Shown: piece after piece, positions 61,989-64,000 of the stretch
Position numbering within the stretch: the first letter of the stretch is position 1
Layout: the number at the start of each line of letters is the position of its first letter
Assembly (NCBI RefSeq): GCF_030704535.1
Contig: NC_081815.1
Coordinates: 1,007,001 to 1,071,000, forward strand
From: Vitis vinifera
Lineage: Eukaryota; Streptophyta; Magnoliopsida; Vitales; Vitaceae
DNA: 64,000 nt
Direction of reading: 5' to 3'
Program-made: the position numbers and the translations under genes
Notes under the pieces: model-generated
What the model was told of the DNA's origin: nothing
Seen by the model: the letters and a program-made list of their open reading frames with translations, nothing else
Databases searched by the model: none

Positions 61989-64000
61989 ATGTCACTTTCA
62001 TTTTCATCAGCGTGGGGCAATATTTTTTATATTTGGCTCATTCTCTCTCTCTCTCTCTCTCAAAGTAAGTCACTTTCATCAACGTGGACCAATATTTATG
62101 ATAATATTTGGTTCATTCTAGAAATTGACCATATGTTGAAAAATGATGGTTTTTGGTTTTCATTTTTTAATTGGATATATTTCTTCCATTTGTTTTGTTG
62201 TGTTAATTTTCACAATTCATACAACCAAATTGCTAATAGAAGTCGTTTCCAAATATTTTTGCATGGTAATATCTAAATTGTTTACCAATACATATTAAAT
62301 TAATTAAACACTTAAATGTTGTACATTTTTAGAGGCATTTGAAGAATGCACATTTTCCAACATATAATCATGTCATAAAGATCTAAATGTGAAATTTTTT
62401 ACATTTAAAAAAAATGTTTATATCATAGTGTATTTGGAGAGTACAATAATTTATAAGGTCAAATATATTGGTAGTCCAATCAAACAAATCACATATAATC
62501 AAAGATAAAGAGATTTTTAATATGGTTCTGTGATCCATATGATTTATATATCATTTATTATAGGTTAATGAGACGAGTGAAATCTCAATATTACCCTTTA
62601 ATATAAGACAATGTTTTGCATAAAAGACAAATTGAGTTGGGCAAATGTAGCATTTTGAGATCAAAATAAAACCAATAAATGGAGAAAAAAAGCCCCAAAT
62701 ATTTTGGATGATAATTTCACCTCTTGTGTTTTAGGATACTATTGTACAATACAATAAAAAATAACAAACTTACACTCAACAATCACAAAATTGTGGTAGC
62801 CATATCATTCATTGGCATAATTTTTGTGTCACAAAAAAAGAAAAAAAAAAATGGGGATGTAACTACATCAGGGAATGATGGGCATAGGAGGGAGGAGGGA
62901 AGAGGATTATATCATGAAGGATGACTATTTGTTAAGAGCAAATTTCATATTATTAAACATTTAATGAGACTTCATCACATTTTCATAACTATTATTGTCA
63001 ACAATAGCCGACAGAAGCATCAACACCATCAACATCATCAGCAGGTGCATCGGTAGTAGGGGTAGCTAGGGGACCATTAGCACAAGAGAGAACAAAAGCA
63101 GTAGGATAGGGATGACCAAAGATAATCAAATCTTTACAGTACCCTTTGTTACCCATTACTCACAAAGGTTGATCCAATCAGCACACAAGCTTGACCGACC
63201 ATGAGCATACATATAATATGTTTGTAGAAATAATCATAATATAGTTTCAAATAATTCATGAATATATGAACTACAAAAAACTTCTCTACATCATTAAGCT
63301 TTCTAAAATTAGGGTTTGTCATGAAGACGATAGACAATAGATGATGGTTTTTGTTTATTATCTTATATATATTGACCCAAGCATGGATTAATCCAATGTA
63401 TTCAAATTGGCACCATTATTAGGAGAATGAATTAGTGCATACCTTTTAAAATATACTTGGTTAATATATTCCTATAGTCAATAGATACAGTACATTAATA
63501 TATAGAAAAGAATTAGAAAATCAACCAAACCAACGTATCCATGAGTCAAATTGAAGCATTAATGCAAATAATGAAGTTTAAATTGAAACATTCATATAGT
63601 CAATTATACACGAATTCATCCATTTGTCATTTCATCCTATATCCTCCTTCTTGCTTGATAAATTATAAGCATTACCATCATAAAGATAAACATAAAAAAT
63701 AATGCAAATGTAATCATAAATTGTTTGAATGTTTTTTTTATCTCTCTTTGTCTCCTTTGCAAAATTCTCCACATCAATCTAAATGAAATTTTCAGGTTAA
63801 TCTTCTCTTCCAATTGCAAAGGAGAATTGTGATCTTTAGTCATTTGTAATCTTCACCACTTAATGAAGAAGAGTTTATTTGAATTTCTTTGGGTTTGGAT
63901 GATTTTTGTAGCAACTTTATTCCTATGAAAACAACTTTAATTTTTTTTAATCTAATTCTAGATGAGATTGTAATAGATGATGAACATGAAACTTCTTTAA
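60158..64000. other. Upstream region of MYB copy 3 and gene-free right edge
   Basis: AT-rich, with poly-A/T stretches, MITE-like decay (about 61230-61620) and a CT-repeat duplication at 61955-62117. About 62990-63130 is less AT-rich (repeated ATCAACA/ATCATCAGC words) but has no open frame of note. No gene supported to the end of the window. Confidence 0.5.
61955..62117. repeat. (CT)n microsatellites inside an 80-bp tandem duplication
   Basis: A CT run at 61955-61983 and another at 62042-62061 are each followed by a GTCACTTTCAT...CATCA.CGTGG..CAATATTT segment and TTTGG.TCATT, showing that the microsatellite and its flank were duplicated in tandem. Confidence 0.65.

Noticed and set aside
63637..63843. 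68-codon minus-strand frame with a hydrophobic segment
   Set aside because: A hydrophobic run in AT-rich DNA is expected by chance, and no family or promoter supports it.
1..64000. tRNA, rRNA, CRISPR, viral or toxin genes
   Set aside because: None seen. The B-box-like words at 14574 and 14833 lack a tRNA fold that I could draw, and no pararetroviral coding was recognised.

Overview
This window is nuclear DNA from a flowering plant, most likely a woody eudicot and probably a grapevine (Vitis). It is AT-rich and holds spliced genes with plant-type GT-AG introns, degenerate LINE retrotransposons and MITE-like repeats. The species guess rests on my memory that grapevine chromosome 11 carries a tandem cluster of TT2/MYBPA-type R2R3-MYB genes. 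No database search was possible. I reconstructed seven protein-coding genes exon by exon, and exon lengths and phases agree across every junction except for one frameshift in the P450.

Left third (1-20 kb): a CTR9 gene (Paf1 complex, Arabidopsis VIP6/ELF8 type) on the minus strand. It starts at 19945 and 20 coding exons (811 codons) are visible down to 2603; the last part, roughly 280 codons by comparison with the Arabidopsis protein, lies beyond the left edge or is missing. Its introns are swollen by LINE fragments, several with clear target-site duplications, by a possible tRNA-derived SINE tandem, by a Mutator-like MITE and by a 345-bp tandem duplication that copies the splice donor of exon 20.

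Middle (20-33 kb): 628 bp separate the CTR9 start from the divergent MED20 gene (Mediator subunit, plus strand). RPC4 (RNA polymerase III subunit, plus strand) follows, then a CYP72-clan cytochrome P450 on the minus strand whose second exon carries a one-base deletion. CTR9, MED20 and RPC4 are all core transcription genes; their adjacency may be chance.

Right half (37-60 kb): three R2R3-MYB genes on the minus strand (37687-38845, 48816-50696, 58586-60064) with the same three-exon structure, the bHLH-interaction motif and the subgroup 5 signature VIRT[KR]A.RC. Known members of this group (Arabidopsis TT2, grapevine MYBPA2/MYBPAR type) activate proanthocyanidin biosynthesis with bHLH and WD40 partners. 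The copies differ strongly after the DNA-binding domain, and the third uses a rare GC donor. The spacers are AT-rich and full of MITE-like repeats, microsatellites and local tandem duplications. From 60.1 kb to the right edge I see no gene.

I found no convincing undescribed system. The observations most worth checking are the MYB triplication, the P450 frameshift, the duplicated CTR9 splice donor and the GC-AG intron.
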